From Panagrolaimus kolymaensis (lineage: Eukaryota; Nematoda; Chromadorea; Rhabditida; Panagrolaimidae), in the NCBI GenBank assembly GCA_028622995.1, contig JAJQJQ010000028.1, forward strand, positions 1,984,001-2,048,000: a DNA stretch of 64,000 nucleotides, read 5' to 3'. Shown piece by piece: positions 12,216-23,186 of this stretch. The first letter of the stretch is position 1. Every line of letters begins with the position of its first letter. A program made the translations under genes and the position numbers. Under the pieces are notes generated by a model. The model was not told where the DNA came from. It made no database searches and saw only the letters and a list, made by a program, of their open reading frames with translations.

Positions 12216-13020
12216 TTATCGAACAAAAAAGGTAATAAGACAAAAAAGTAACAAAGAAAGCGGGCAACGAGGCATCAACTTGCTTGAATTCGAAAGAGCA
12301 AGATTTTTTATACCACCATTTAAAATCAGAGTATCATAATGGCGATATGCCTGCCGGAAACCACCATTTCCAATAAGAAAATCAAAATAATAAATAGTTT
12401 TAAAGGAAAATGGAATTTGATTCAAAAATATAACAGTCATATTGTATTTATAAATATCTTCTTGAGGATACATAGGATTTCGGTACTATTGCATTTTGTC
12501 ACGCCTGTCATTTTTTAAATTTTTTCAATTTTCCTTTTCTTAATCGATCTCAAAAACAATGATTTCAAGCTCACTGAAAGCTTCATTTTCTAAAGTGATA
12601 ATGATATGCAAATATTTGGCAAAAAAATGAATGAAAAATTTTAAAAAATAAAAGGGTGTGACAAACTGAAATAGAGCGAAGTTTTTCTTGGGGCGTATAT
12701 TGAACGATGGCATTAAACATAGCAGAGTATTCGTTATTATGAGCATCCACGACAGTAGAATTCCGTTGGATCAATTTGATTATACTTCCCGATCCAAGGT
12801 TATCAAAATTATTCAAGTCTTCAATAATCCAATCGAATTGAACGAAATAACACTAAAATTATTTTTCTTCTTCTTATTTAAAAAAAGTTAGATATCATAC
12901 GGTATCCTTAAAAATATAACTCATTGTTTTATTTTCAGGCGACATTTGTAATGCCAAATGATCACAAGAAATAACAATAAAATAATCAAACAAGAATAAA
13001 ATTAAAAAGCTAATTTTCAT
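12216..13020 (-). CDS. Small secreted protein, copy 2, with possible GPI tail
   Basis: Three exons, 13020-12901, 12852-12667 and 12485-12216, give 191 aa. A signal peptide (MKISFLILFLFDYFIVISC) is followed by a domain homologous to copy 1 (FDWIIEDLNN; then VIFLNQIPFSFK). It differs from copy 1 in having an extra intron (12666-12486) and a hydrophobic carboxyl tail (LSLLLFCLITFFVR) after a small-residue stretch (NSSK). That tail could be a GPI-attachment signal or a membrane anchor. The last intron uses the weaker acceptor gcaatag, so the start of exon 3 is the least certain join. Confidence 0.6.
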
Positions 13021-14161
13021 TTTAAAATAATTGGAAATTTCGCTTAAAATGTGATAAAATAACTAAATGAGAAAAAGTTAAAGTACATAAAAAACTTTAT
13101 CCCATTTTTAGCAATTTTTTGTTTAAATATTGATAACCTTTTTTATATGAACCCTAAAAAAAGTTTTAAATATTAACAAAACTTGATGCATTTTTTTTTC
13201 AGCTTTCAAAGTCAATTTTAAATTTTTTTTTTGAAAGGAGTGAACTTTTTTAAAAAAATCAATAAAATACCAAAGAAAACATTAAAACTTACATATAAAT
13301 TATTTCTGTAGTTTTTAGTACAAAAATACCATTAGTAAACTAGATAGCTTGATAAAGTCGGAAATATTAAAAAAATAAATAATCTAATTTTCCTTTTGTA
13401 AATACGAAAGTCAAAGTACAATTATTTTTTAAAACTTTTATCTAAATGCCGCACCTCCAAACTAATGAGAAGCAAAGACGTTAAAAGGAAAGGCAGTAAA
13501 AAAAAAGAGAAAGAAAAAAGCTTTTTTGGAAATGATAAGAGAGTCAATCTTCTTTTCAAAAAGACAATTCTCTTGTCTTTTTAATATATAAGAGAAAAAA
13601 CTCATCCGTTTGATGACGCCATAATTCCTCTTATTTTTTGGCTAAATTTGCGTTGGGCTAACTTTTTATGCGAATTTTGAAAACTAGCTATAACTCCGTC
13701 GGGCCATAGATTCGAATATAGAGAATTTTATGGTAGTATTTTTATTTAAATAAAAGTTTATGGATTTACAGAAAAAAATTCCCCAAACTTTAATATGACA
13801 TTTTTTTAGTTCAAAATTTTGAAATTTTTTTGCAACATGCATTTTTCTCTCACTTTCCTTTCTTTGTTTTTGGCGGCGTTTGAAAAATTTGAAATTTTTT
13901 GAGTGAAGGAAAGAAGTTTGTAGGTTCAACTATTTTACATTTTTTTCAACTTTTTTGAAGGAATTACAATAGAAATAAAGTTATATGACGCACACATTTG
14001 TCGAGGCTTTGTCCGGAACGGTTTTCTTTTTTGATAAAAAATAAATTATATTGATTATGTGGAGAAGTGATAACAAAAATAATGCAGCACACTAATAATT
14101 TTTTAAACTTGTTTATTTTTTTGAATGTGAAAAATGCTATGATTTTTATTACCATTAAATA
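13021..14161. other. Intergenic, no supported gene
   Basis: 1.1 kb of AT-rich sequence with poly-T and poly-A tracts between divergently oriented genes. It must contain the promoters of the secreted-protein gene and the plus-strand Hsp70 relative. Short open frames here have no coding character. Confidence 0.5.
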
Positions 14162-16549
14162 ATGGTCGTTCATGTTGGAATCGATGTATGCTCAAGTAAT
14201 ATTGCAATATACAATTCAGAAACTCGTAATTTAACTAAGCGTTCAATAAATAAGGGTATGACTTAATTTTATTCCCAACATCAGGACAACCACTTAAAAT
14301 TTTAGTTAATTATGATAACGTTGGTAAGGTGAATGCAATGTTTGAAAATCTTCGAATGCATCTGTCTGATGCTCCTGGATGTGCATGTATTGTTTTACAG
14401 AGCGCCAATTATGGAAATGAAATTCGAAAAAGTTTTCTTGAAACAGGAAAAATTTGTGGTTTTCAAAAAGTTGAAATTATCGATTGGAATACAGCTTTAT
14501 ATTTGCAATCCATTTTACAATTAAAAGAAAAATCTAAAAATGGGGATATTATATGGATATTCAATGGGAAATATTTAGTATGGGAAATAATTGATGGTTG
14601 TGCAAAAATGATTAGTGAACAATCGGGCAATCATACAACCAAAAGAGGGCTTTGGCAAATAAGAAAAAATGCAAAACAGATGAAAGACCCTGACGCAATA
14701 TTTATTCCAAATAGAAGAGAGTGCGAAGACTTAATTAAAAAGCTATTCCACAAATGCAATGTTTTTGGAATGGTTATAAATTCTAATACAGCTGAGGGCG
14801 CGGTAGTAAAAGCTCGAATTATGGGAAATGATGCAGAGGTCATCGAATTTAATGCTGCTACTATGCTTCCATGGGAAATTTCCATGAAGCTCGAAGATAA
14901 ACAAATTTTATTTTTAAGCAAGAATGAGATATTACCAATACAAAAATTATTAGATATTTCATCGGAAGAATATAAAAATAATTTACATGTAAGCTGGGTT
15001 ATAAAGGATATATAGAAAAATATATATTATATTTCAGATATTTTTTCGTGACAAAAATGTTGAGCATTGTGCAATAGAAAATTTGCCTCATTTTAAACCT
15101 CTTCCACTTTTATTTAGTATTGATACGAATGGAATTTACAATATTAGTTACAAAGAAGAAATCCGAAAATTTCACGACGACAATTTTTATACTGTGATGG
15201 AACATAATAAAACCGAGCAAAATGAAGACCGCCATCTTCCCTTGGAGCACCTAACTTTTAATGAAAGATATATAAATTTGGCTAAAAATTTTCTAATTCC
15301 TCGACAATTTACTGATCACAAAATTCTAAAACGTGTTGTAGGAATTGATTTGGGAACGTCAAGATGTTGTTTAGCTGTAGGTCGAAGGAATGGAATTGAA
15401 ACAGTGCCCATTGAAAATACAGGGGAAAGAATGATGCCTTCTTATGTGGCATTCGACGAAGCGAATGAAAAGTGCGGGCAAATAGTTATTAATCGACTTG
15501 CAAATAAATCCCAGTATACTGTATTTGATGTTAAACGGTTTATTGGTAAACCATATGAATATGTTGTTCACGACTCAATATGGCCATTTAAAATTTGTTC
15601 AAAAAATGACACAATCATTATTGAAAGCCAAGGTTATGAAAAAGGTATTCAAAAAACTCCTCAAGATATTTCCGCTGTATTACTTAAGCATATAAAGAAA
15701 AAAGCTGAAGAATTTCAAGGAAGATCCTTAAGGGCAGCTGTAATAACAATACCAGCAGCATTTACGCTAACCCAAAAAGAAGCCACGTATGAAGCAGCTA
15801 TTTTGGCGGGATGGCGGAATGTTCGACTTTTGCCAGAACCCATTGCAGCGGCATTTGCATATTTTTCAGCCAACTTTATTCCATCTAACTCTACAATTCT
15901 TTTAATTGACCTTGGTGGTGGGACTTTAGATGTTTGTTTATTTAAAATTGTTGACAATCAAATTCAAATTATTAACAACTCAGGCGATACATGTCTTGGT
16001 GGAAGGGATTTTGATAATTCTTTATTTCATTATTTTGAAGGAATTTTAGAGAAAAAATATTTCATTAAAATAGATGAAAATATAAAGCTGAAATATCGCC
16101 TCATAAAAGAATGTATGGAAATTAAGCATAATTTATCTTTTCTTTCAGAATACAAGCAAGTTTTTAAGTTTTAATTTCTATTTTTATTGCCAAATAAAAA
16201 ACATTATTTCCAAAATTTCAGTCTCAATCTTGATGATTTTGATATAAATATTGAAAAAGAAATTATTCCTATAACTCGAATAAAATTTGAGGATTTAACC
16301 AAAAATTTGGTATTGAAAATAAAAACAGTTATAATTCAAACCTTGAGTGATGCAGGGTATCATGTTGATCAAATAGACAAAGTGGTTCAAGTCGGTGGAA
16401 GTTGTCGAATGCCAATGATAAATGATTTCCTTCAATTAATGTTTCCTAACGCACAACAATGCCTTGCACAACATCCTGATGAAATCGTTGCAATTGGAGC
16501 TGCACAATATGCTTATTATTTAATAAATCAAAAAAACTTAAGTAAATAA
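14162..16549 (+). CDS. Hsp70-related protein: degenerate NBD, SBD-beta, intact NBD
   Basis: Four exons, 14162-14255, 14285-14988, 15038-16167 and 16222-16549, give 751 aa. Residues 1-20 (MVVHVGIDVCSSNIAIY) are a decayed phosphate-1 strand. The first ATPase domain is shortened and has no DLGGGT. Near 275-303 lies the end of a substrate-binding beta domain (LPLLFSIDTNGIYNIS). A second, canonical Hsp70 ATPase domain fills about 364-751: GIDLGTS at 368-374, AVITIPAAFTLTQKEAT at about 500-516, LLPEPIAAAFAY, DLGGGTLD at 557-564 and VQVGGSCRMP near 715. The protein ends directly after this domain (GAAQYAYYLI) with no second SBD or lid. The order NBD-SBD-NBD is unusual. The second domain should bind ATP; client binding is uncertain. 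Confidence 0.85.
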
Positions 16550-17005
16550 ATTAAACCCAAATTTTGTATAATTTAAACGATTAAATGTAATTTTTGGTGG
16601 AATTTTGTTATGTTTTTTAAAAAAATATTTTTAGCAATGTTACAAAGAAACAAACTTTTGAATCATACTTCTTTAAAAATAAAAAAAGAATAAAAAACAA
16701 TTTTTTTGTCCTCCAAATGGAAGTTATTAAAGTATAAACAATTTAACGCAAAAAAAATTAAATATTTTAAAATTTTAAATAAGAAAGGGGAAATCAAATA
16801 AATCAAAAAAATAAATTTTATTTTTTGCAAGTTTATGCGCGACTGAGTTTGGATGTTTTTGTTTTTTTATTTCGTGAAAAAAAAGTCACTTTGAAGGACG
16901 AAAGGAAAATATTTTTTTACACGTTTTTCATAATCTTTTTAAGGAAATTATAAATTTTATTAGGCATCTCCAGATTTATTTTTATTAGTTGTTTCGTATT
17001 CTACC
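16550..17005. other. Intergenic, 3' flank of Hsp70-related gene
   Basis: AT-rich spacer with the likely polyadenylation signal aataaa just past the stop at 16549. Nothing else was recognised up to the MITE nest. Confidence 0.5.
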
Positions 17006-17487
17006 CAGGGTTGCGCGCAGGGTTTGGCGGAATTCCGCTTTTTCCGTGCAAAAAAAGCGGAATTCCGCGGAATTGCACGGAAAAAAGCGGAATTCCGCCA
17101 AACCCTGGTTGCGCGTAATTGCAAAAAATTAGGCCTAACGCGTAATGCGTAATTTTTTAATTCCACTTACGCAAACGTAAGCGTGAGCGTAAGTCCAAAA
17201 AAGGGCGTAATTAACAAAAAAAATTTTTTTGTTTAAATATAAAAAAACATTATTAGTCGTTTTAAAATTTTATTGGAGTTGTTTTTTGTTGACTTTTGTT
17301 ACATTTTTTTTAAAATAAAAACATCTGAAAAGCTGCAAAAACTTTTTTTAATATATTTTTTCAATTTAGTGAATTACGCTTTCGAATTACGCAAAATTTT
17401 GCGTAATTACGCGTAATTTGCGTAATTCAAAAAACAGGCGTAATTACGCAAAAGCGTAATGCGTAAGCGTAATTACGCGCAATCCTG
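17006..17487. mobile_element. hAT-type MITE (gcgtaatt family), outer element
   Basis: Terminal inverted repeats cagggttgcgcg (17006) and cgcgcaatcctg (ending 17487) are flanked by a perfect 8-bp target-site duplication, attctacc, at 16998-17005 and 17488-17495. An 8-bp duplication with CAGGG-type ends is the hallmark of the hAT superfamily. The interior is non-coding, composed largely of gcgtaatt-like repeats in opposite orientations, and can fold back. A second element is inserted inside it at 17018-17107. Confidence 0.9.
17018..17107. mobile_element. 90-bp palindromic hAT MITE nested in the outer MITE
   Basis: The ends cagggtttggcgg (17018) and ccgccaaaccctg (ending 17107) are perfect inverted repeats. 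The core is made of gcggaattccgc palindromes. An 8-bp target duplication, gttgcgcg, lies at 17010-17017 and again at 17108-17115, which is part of the outer element's own terminal repeat. The inner element therefore inserted later, within 12 bp of the outer element's end. Confidence 0.92.
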
Positions 17488-17495
17488 ATTCTACC

Positions 17496-17903
17496 TCTAT
17501 CAAATTTGCGTGTGTTTGAGATTTAACTTCTCTGTCAAAAAAGTAGTTACCCGAATATTCAATTTTTATTCAAAAACATTAGAACTAATATCTTTTATTA
17601 ATTATATATATTTATATAGTCGTAAATACACAAAAGCAAAACAAAAACAAGAAAAACCTAAGTTGTAAAACGCCTTCTTTATGTAAATGTAAATTAATTC
17701 TGTAGTTTTGAACAAATATCAGCGATCTCAAATGTCATACTTATTAGAAATACGTGCAGAGGAAGAAAATTAATGGAACTAATTGCTATCATAAAACCGC
17801 AATGGTAATAAACAAAAACTCTATGATTACCATAAATTTTTCTTCCGTTCTGTAACCTGCAATTTGACAATAATTCTTTTTAAATTTACTTCTCTATTTT
17901 TAA
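17496..17903. other. Intergenic, promoter side of receptor gene
   Basis: AT-rich 408-bp spacer upstream of the receptor at 17904. No distinct element was recognised. Confidence 0.5.
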
Positions 17904-19173
17904 ATGCTTAAAAAGTTATTCCCTTATTTTACAAACATGTACGAGCCATGGCAAATAATAGTTCATGCTTGTTTTGGAATTTTATTATTTCCATTATATA
18001 TTTTTGTGTTAATAAACTTTTTAGTTCCAAAATTAAATAAACCATTTCAATCATATTTTTTCAAAATTGCAACCATTTTGGGATTTGTTGTAAGTTCTTA
18101 CTTAACTCATTCTTCAAAAAAAAAATAATGAAAATATGGACATTTCTCTTTTTAGGACATAACAAGCTACATCACAGTTTGGATATTCGTTAAATTACCT
18201 GCTTCTCCACTAACTTATCAACTTTATCTCCATAGTGATAAATCTTACTTTTTCAATATTTTATCATTTTTGAGATTTTACACAACCTTGGCTCGTTGTT
18301 CTCTCTTGATTATAAGTTCTGCAAACCGATATACAGCTTTAAATTATGCTATTCAACACGATTTGGTAAGCTTATTTTCACATTTTTAACGGCTACATGA
18401 AGTCGACAGGCTTTTCATAAAACATTTTTTGTTGTTGTTTTTTTCTCCAAATTTTTATCGATCGTTGAAAGGGGTTTGCTAAATTTTAGAATGCCTACAA
18501 AAATTTTGCAAATCTTCAAAAATTAATTTAAATAAGTCTCTTTGTTTTTTTAGTTGTGGAATAAATATGGAAAATATGCGATAATTATCTGCTTAATTTT
18601 GCCCTTAATCTTCACATTTGATTTATTATTTGGTATTTTACGAGTTTTTACTAATAAAGAAGCCATCTCAATTGATGCAACAAATGGTTGGGGTTTTCCA
18701 AGACCAACACAAGTTGTGGCTGCTTTTACTACTATCACTTGCGTGGTTACTTTAATTCTAAGTATTTTTTCTTGGCGAAAATTAATGAAGCAAGCTCGAT
18801 TTAATACTAACAATTTGAATGTCAAAAATTTTATTGCTGAAAGGGCATTGTTGGTTATAGCTTTTTGGGATTTTTCTGTTGATTCTCTTTATGTTTCTTT
18901 AAATGTATGTTTTTGTGTTTATATAATTTTATGGTTATTTAATTTTAGGCTTGGCAAATTTATCGAACCATTGTGGGCCGCACCACCCAAGATGACACCC
19001 CCTATATTTTAATTATATGGATTTTGGATTTAAATAATCTCTTCCGGCCAATATTTTTAATTCTGATGTGTAAAGCTTTGAAAAAAGCATTTTTGAAAGT
19101 TATACGTCGTAAAAACAAAGTTACTAAAAACAGCATTATTCCAGGTCAAAGTAATCAGTTGAAAATCACTTGA
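17904..19173 (+). CDS. Srg/Srv-like seven-transmembrane chemoreceptor
   Basis: Four exons, 17904-18089, 18156-18365, 18554-18904 and 18949-19173, all join in phase 0 and give 323 aa. There are seven hydrophobic segments. After helix 3 comes SSANRYTALNYAIQHDLWNKYG, which fits the NR(F/Y)...W pattern of the nematode Srg/Srv/Sru group. The loop before helix 5 has GWGFPRP, and a basic tail follows the last helix. It is probably expressed in sensory neurons; no ligand can be inferred. The minus-strand gene at 21027-21878 is a distant relative. Confidence 0.78.
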
Positions 19174-21026
19174 CTGGCCACTTTTGTTTTTAAATTAAAT
19201 ACATTACAAAATAAAAATATTTTTTCAAAAAAAAGTGACATTTATAATCTGTAAACTAGAACAATAAAGAAATTTTCTTTTGGATAATATCTTAAAAAAC
19301 AATACATATTTTTGTCAATACCCACTTCAAGCTAATTCTTGCATAATGTTCTTCTAGACCTTTATTTTCTTTTATATTTTTCTTGCAGTGCTATAACATT
19401 CGGTCATTGGGAAAAATGCTTTCAAAATTCCTACAATTACAAATCTTTTTGGTTTTCATTACTAAATTTGGTAAAGATTAATTGTTGGTTTTCAGGTTAA
19501 ACATATTTTTTTAAAAAAATCTTCACTATTCTCTTTTGTTTTTATTTCTACGAATGGGCTTAATTTTAATGTTTAATGAATTTTAACCCATATAAATGAA
19601 AAAAAAAATAAAAACTAGAAATATTCAAACAAAAAGTCGGTTTCAAAAACGGAATAATAAAAAGTTATTATTTTTATTTATTTATTTTTTTGTTAGCGAA
19701 CACGCACTCTTTCGCTTTTTTAAAACCTAATACTTGACACACTCAAAAAAAAATTCGCTTAAAGAAAATAAAATTTGTTTTTTTATTCTCAAAAAAACAA
19801 GTTTCTTTAACTGATTCGATGACGATCGCTTTTAGCCATTGTGCTTGTTGTTTTGTTAAAGGTATATCATTTAAATGATTTAAATACGATGCGGCCCTTA
19901 CAAAAGTGTTTTCCAATGTAATTGCTTAATATGTGTCCACAGATACGCTGAATGGGGTTTAAACCGTCCACCATCATTTAACTTTTCTTTCAACGTTTTT
20001 GCCAACCACACCTGTTTAGAATTTCTATGTTTAGAAATAAAAAAAATATTAATTTAAATATGCAAAAAAAAAAATCAATAATTTTAGAAAACAAAGAAAT
20101 TGATTTGTGTTTTTGTGAAAGTGAAGTTAACACATACACATATTAATGTTAATTTTTTTGGCTTTCTGTGTCAGTTGAAATAGTTTTCTTTTATTTTTCT
20201 TAAAGTAGAAACAATTTCATGGTTTTCAACCTAAAGGCATTGAGCCGTTGCTGCGCATTTTTTGTACGATAAAACATTCATTGCCTGGGTGCTTTTGATT
20301 GCAATGTTTAGTTAAATCCTTCTATTTTAGTTTTTTTCCCACATATTTTGGCATTTTAAACACTCATTTGGCATTAAAAAGTTTATAATATCTTTATTTA
20401 TATAACATTCAAAGCAATAATGAGTCGATTATATACAATTTATCGAAAATAACAAAAAAGTATTTTAAATATTCAAAAAATCAATAAATTTTAGAAACTG
20501 ACAAAAATATAATTTTTGCAATTGTGTTACACATATTTAGTATAGTTATTTGGCTTTATGCGTCAGTTGAAAAAATGTTTTGTTTTTTTAGAAAAAAAAG
20601 CATTTTCAACGTTTTTTTGTTTCTGTAAAAATTAAAGCTTTCTTATTTTTTAAAGATTTTATTTAACGTCATTTTATAAACAAAGAATAACTTTGAATGT
20701 AAAGAGACTTTTTTTTGTTTCTTCCAAAAATAAAAATAACCTTTGTTATTTGCTTCAAAAAATTTGAATATCTTCTGCTTCTTCAATTTGGAAAAAAGAA
20801 TGCATGAATAAAATAAGTTTTAAACAAGTTTAGACATTCGTGGAATGATTCCTATTTAATTTATTATTTGTTGTGTTGCTACTTGCAATAGTAACAATTG
20901 CAGTTGATGATGATTGGGTTTTGCAAAGCGATGAAAAATGATAAAAATCAAATAATTTTTTACGCAATGCTTTCCTAAAAAAACTTTTTTCCTTTCAACA
21001 AAAGATTTTTAAAAAATATTAAAATC
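19174..21026. other. 1.85-kb intergenic, no supported gene
   Basis: AT-rich sequence between two convergent receptor genes. Short phrases recur (for example ggctttctgtgtcagttgaaa near 20161 and ggctttatgcgtcagttgaaa near 20551), suggesting old repeat copies. No reading frame or RNA gene is supported. Confidence 0.5.
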
Positions 21027-21878
21027 TCACGAAAATATAAAAACCAAAAGAAAGGTTGATAATTGATAAATTACATACGGCAAAGTCATGGAAAATTGCA
21101 CAGCCCAATATCCCAAACCATTGATATAACCTAATTGCTTTCTTCGAGCAAATTGTCCATAAACTCGAAGAATGCTTGAAGCAATAAAAATTATTGACGA
21201 AATTAAAGTATGAAATAACAATTTTTGTTCAGTTTTTTGATTCGCGGAGTCATTATGTTTTTTTCCAAGTTTAGAGAAATATTTTGCTGTTGTAAAAATG
21301 GAAATTAATAAAGAAATTGCAGCAACCAGAACGCTGGAAATCCCAGTGACATCGGCATCTTCAATCCAATAATTTGCGTCTTTACAAGTTTTTTGCAAAA
21401 ATCTGCATTGAAAATTTATAAAACTATAACCATTTATTAAAAATGGATAAATAAAAATAAATATTACAAATTTTAAAAAATGTTCCTTCCAAAATTGTGT
21501 ATGTTTTTGCCAGAAAATTATTGCTGTAAATCGATTTACCACCAAAGTCAAAGTCCAAATCGCACTAAACTGAGCAGTGTACCATTGAAAGGTATTATTT
21601 GTTATTTCAATCCATGGTCGTCGATAATCAGTAATCCATGAAATTTCTTTCCAAACTAAACTTATTATTCCCCAAAAAAGACCAATTACAAGCAAATAAA
21701 AATAAGTTGTGCAAATGGTCGAAGTTTTTTTATAAAAATTATAATTAAAAAATATAAAAATCAAAATAAAAAACAATAAACTTATAACTTGTAAAATTTG
21801 AATAAACAAATAACTATAAAATTGAATTATTTCAATGGTTTTTTCTTCAGCTAATTGCTCGTCAGCTTTATTTGCCAT
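21027..21878 (-). CDS. Srg-like seven-transmembrane chemoreceptor, single exon
   Basis: An uninterrupted frame of 283 aa begins MANKADEQLAEEKTIEII. It has about seven hydrophobic segments. The motif VNRFTAIIFWQKHTQFWKEH after helix 3 matches the NRF..W pattern of the Srg-related receptor group, and Cys-rich extracellular sequence (CRFLQKTC) precedes helix 5. The frame ends soon after helix 7 (TFLLVFIFS) with almost no cytoplasmic tail. A further short 3' exon is therefore possible, although a stop codon is present at once. Confidence 0.75.
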   Translation of the reverse strand: MANKADEQLAEEKTIEIIQFYSYLFIQILQVISLLFFILIFIFFNYNFYKKTSTICTTYFYLLVIGLFWGIISLVWKEISWITDYRRPWIEITNNTFQWYTAQFSAIWTLTLVVNRFTAIIFWQKHTQFWKEHFLKFVIFIFIYPFLINGYSFINFQCRFLQKTCKDANYWIEDADVTGISSVLVAAISLLISIFTTAKYFSKLGKKHNDSANQKTEQKLLFHTLISSIIFIASSILRVYGQFARRKQLGYINGLGYWAVQFSMTLPYVIYQLSTFLLVFIFS

Positions 21879-23186
21879 AGTTACAGAAAAATTAAATAAG
21901 GAAAATGGAATAAGTTGGATGTTGGCAGGTTTTTTTATTTTTCAGATGAAAATAATATGGTTTGCGATTACATAATTCAATAAAGAAAAATTGGCAACTT
22001 TGGCTATAAAATTAAACTACACATATTATTTTTTCTTTTATGATGTAATATTTGTATTTTTGTGCTTTGTTATTACATGTTTTTCCTATATTTTGTTTTT
22101 CCTTAATTGTCAGTATTAACTTGTAAAATCCATATCTAAAAGTTTTAGTTTTTTTTGAAATCATAGTAGAAAAAAGATTCTATGTATTGTAGGATCATGA
22201 TTATCGAAAGGAAATTAAATGGAAAGTTATTTTTAATATTTCGTCAGGATCAATTACTTGCCAAATAGTACCATTATATAATCTGTTGCCTTCTTAATAT
22301 TTGATTCACCAAAATTAATGGGTTTTTATAAAAGAAATTTTCACTATTTTCATTTGTTTTAGCATCTATCAGTAAACGTTTTCCACTAAGAATTTTACAA
22401 GTTTTTTTTATAAAATACAAAAAAATTAAACATTTAAATATTCAAACAAGTGTAAATGCCAAAAAGAAGAATGAAAAACTAAAAATATGTAAAATAATAA
22501 TTGTTATGTTTTCTATTTTTACTTTGTTTTTGATAACAAAAAATAACAATCGTTTGAAGAAAAGAACAGATAAATTATTTTTTTATTCAGAAAAAAATGG
22601 CTTAAACAGTTAATACATATAACGAACGTTTTTGATTAATATTTTTTAATATACTCCTTGCTTCTTGCAATAATTTGTTACTCCAAGTTTTTTTTTAAAT
22701 TTATGTTACTTTCCAATAAATGCAAGTGTCGGGGTTTAAGGTTTAAAATTCATGATCCAAAATTGGCAAATTAATGTTGATTTATTTGAGAATCATAGTC
22801 ACAAAAGCAGTATCCGATAATTATCATATTTTATTTTTAAGGAAAAAAATTTAAGAAAAAGAAATGCAGATCTAAAAAGGCACTTGAGGTCAACTTTTTT
22901 TATGAAATAAAAATCTTTTCAAAATTGGCAATTGGTGAAAAGCCGCCAATTTTGAGCTGCTAAGAAATTGAATCGATTCATTCAATATTGCATTGCTTTA
23001 TTTTTATTTATTCATTAAATCTTTATTCTATTCGGATTTTGGATTCGAATAATATTTAATATTTATATGGGAAAGAAAAACGCTAAAGTAGGTTCTTAAT
23101 TTTGCTCGCGAAGTTTTAAAAATTTTATTTTATTGGCGGCAAAATTTCATCATCGTTTTATTTTATTTTTTGCAGGGAAAGAAAAA
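21879..23186. other. Intergenic between divergent receptor and WDR70
   Basis: 1.3 kb of AT-rich sequence. Close to its right end, ttttttgcag at 23167-23176 is a strong splice acceptor just before the WDR70 start. It may be a trans-splice (spliced-leader) site or the end of a 5'-UTR intron. Nothing else was recognised. Confidence 0.5.

Noticed and set aside
13684..14173. Minus-strand open frames upstream of the Hsp70-related gene
   Set aside because: Lysine- and phenylalanine-rich composition typical of A/T runs; partly overlaps the true first exon on the other strand.
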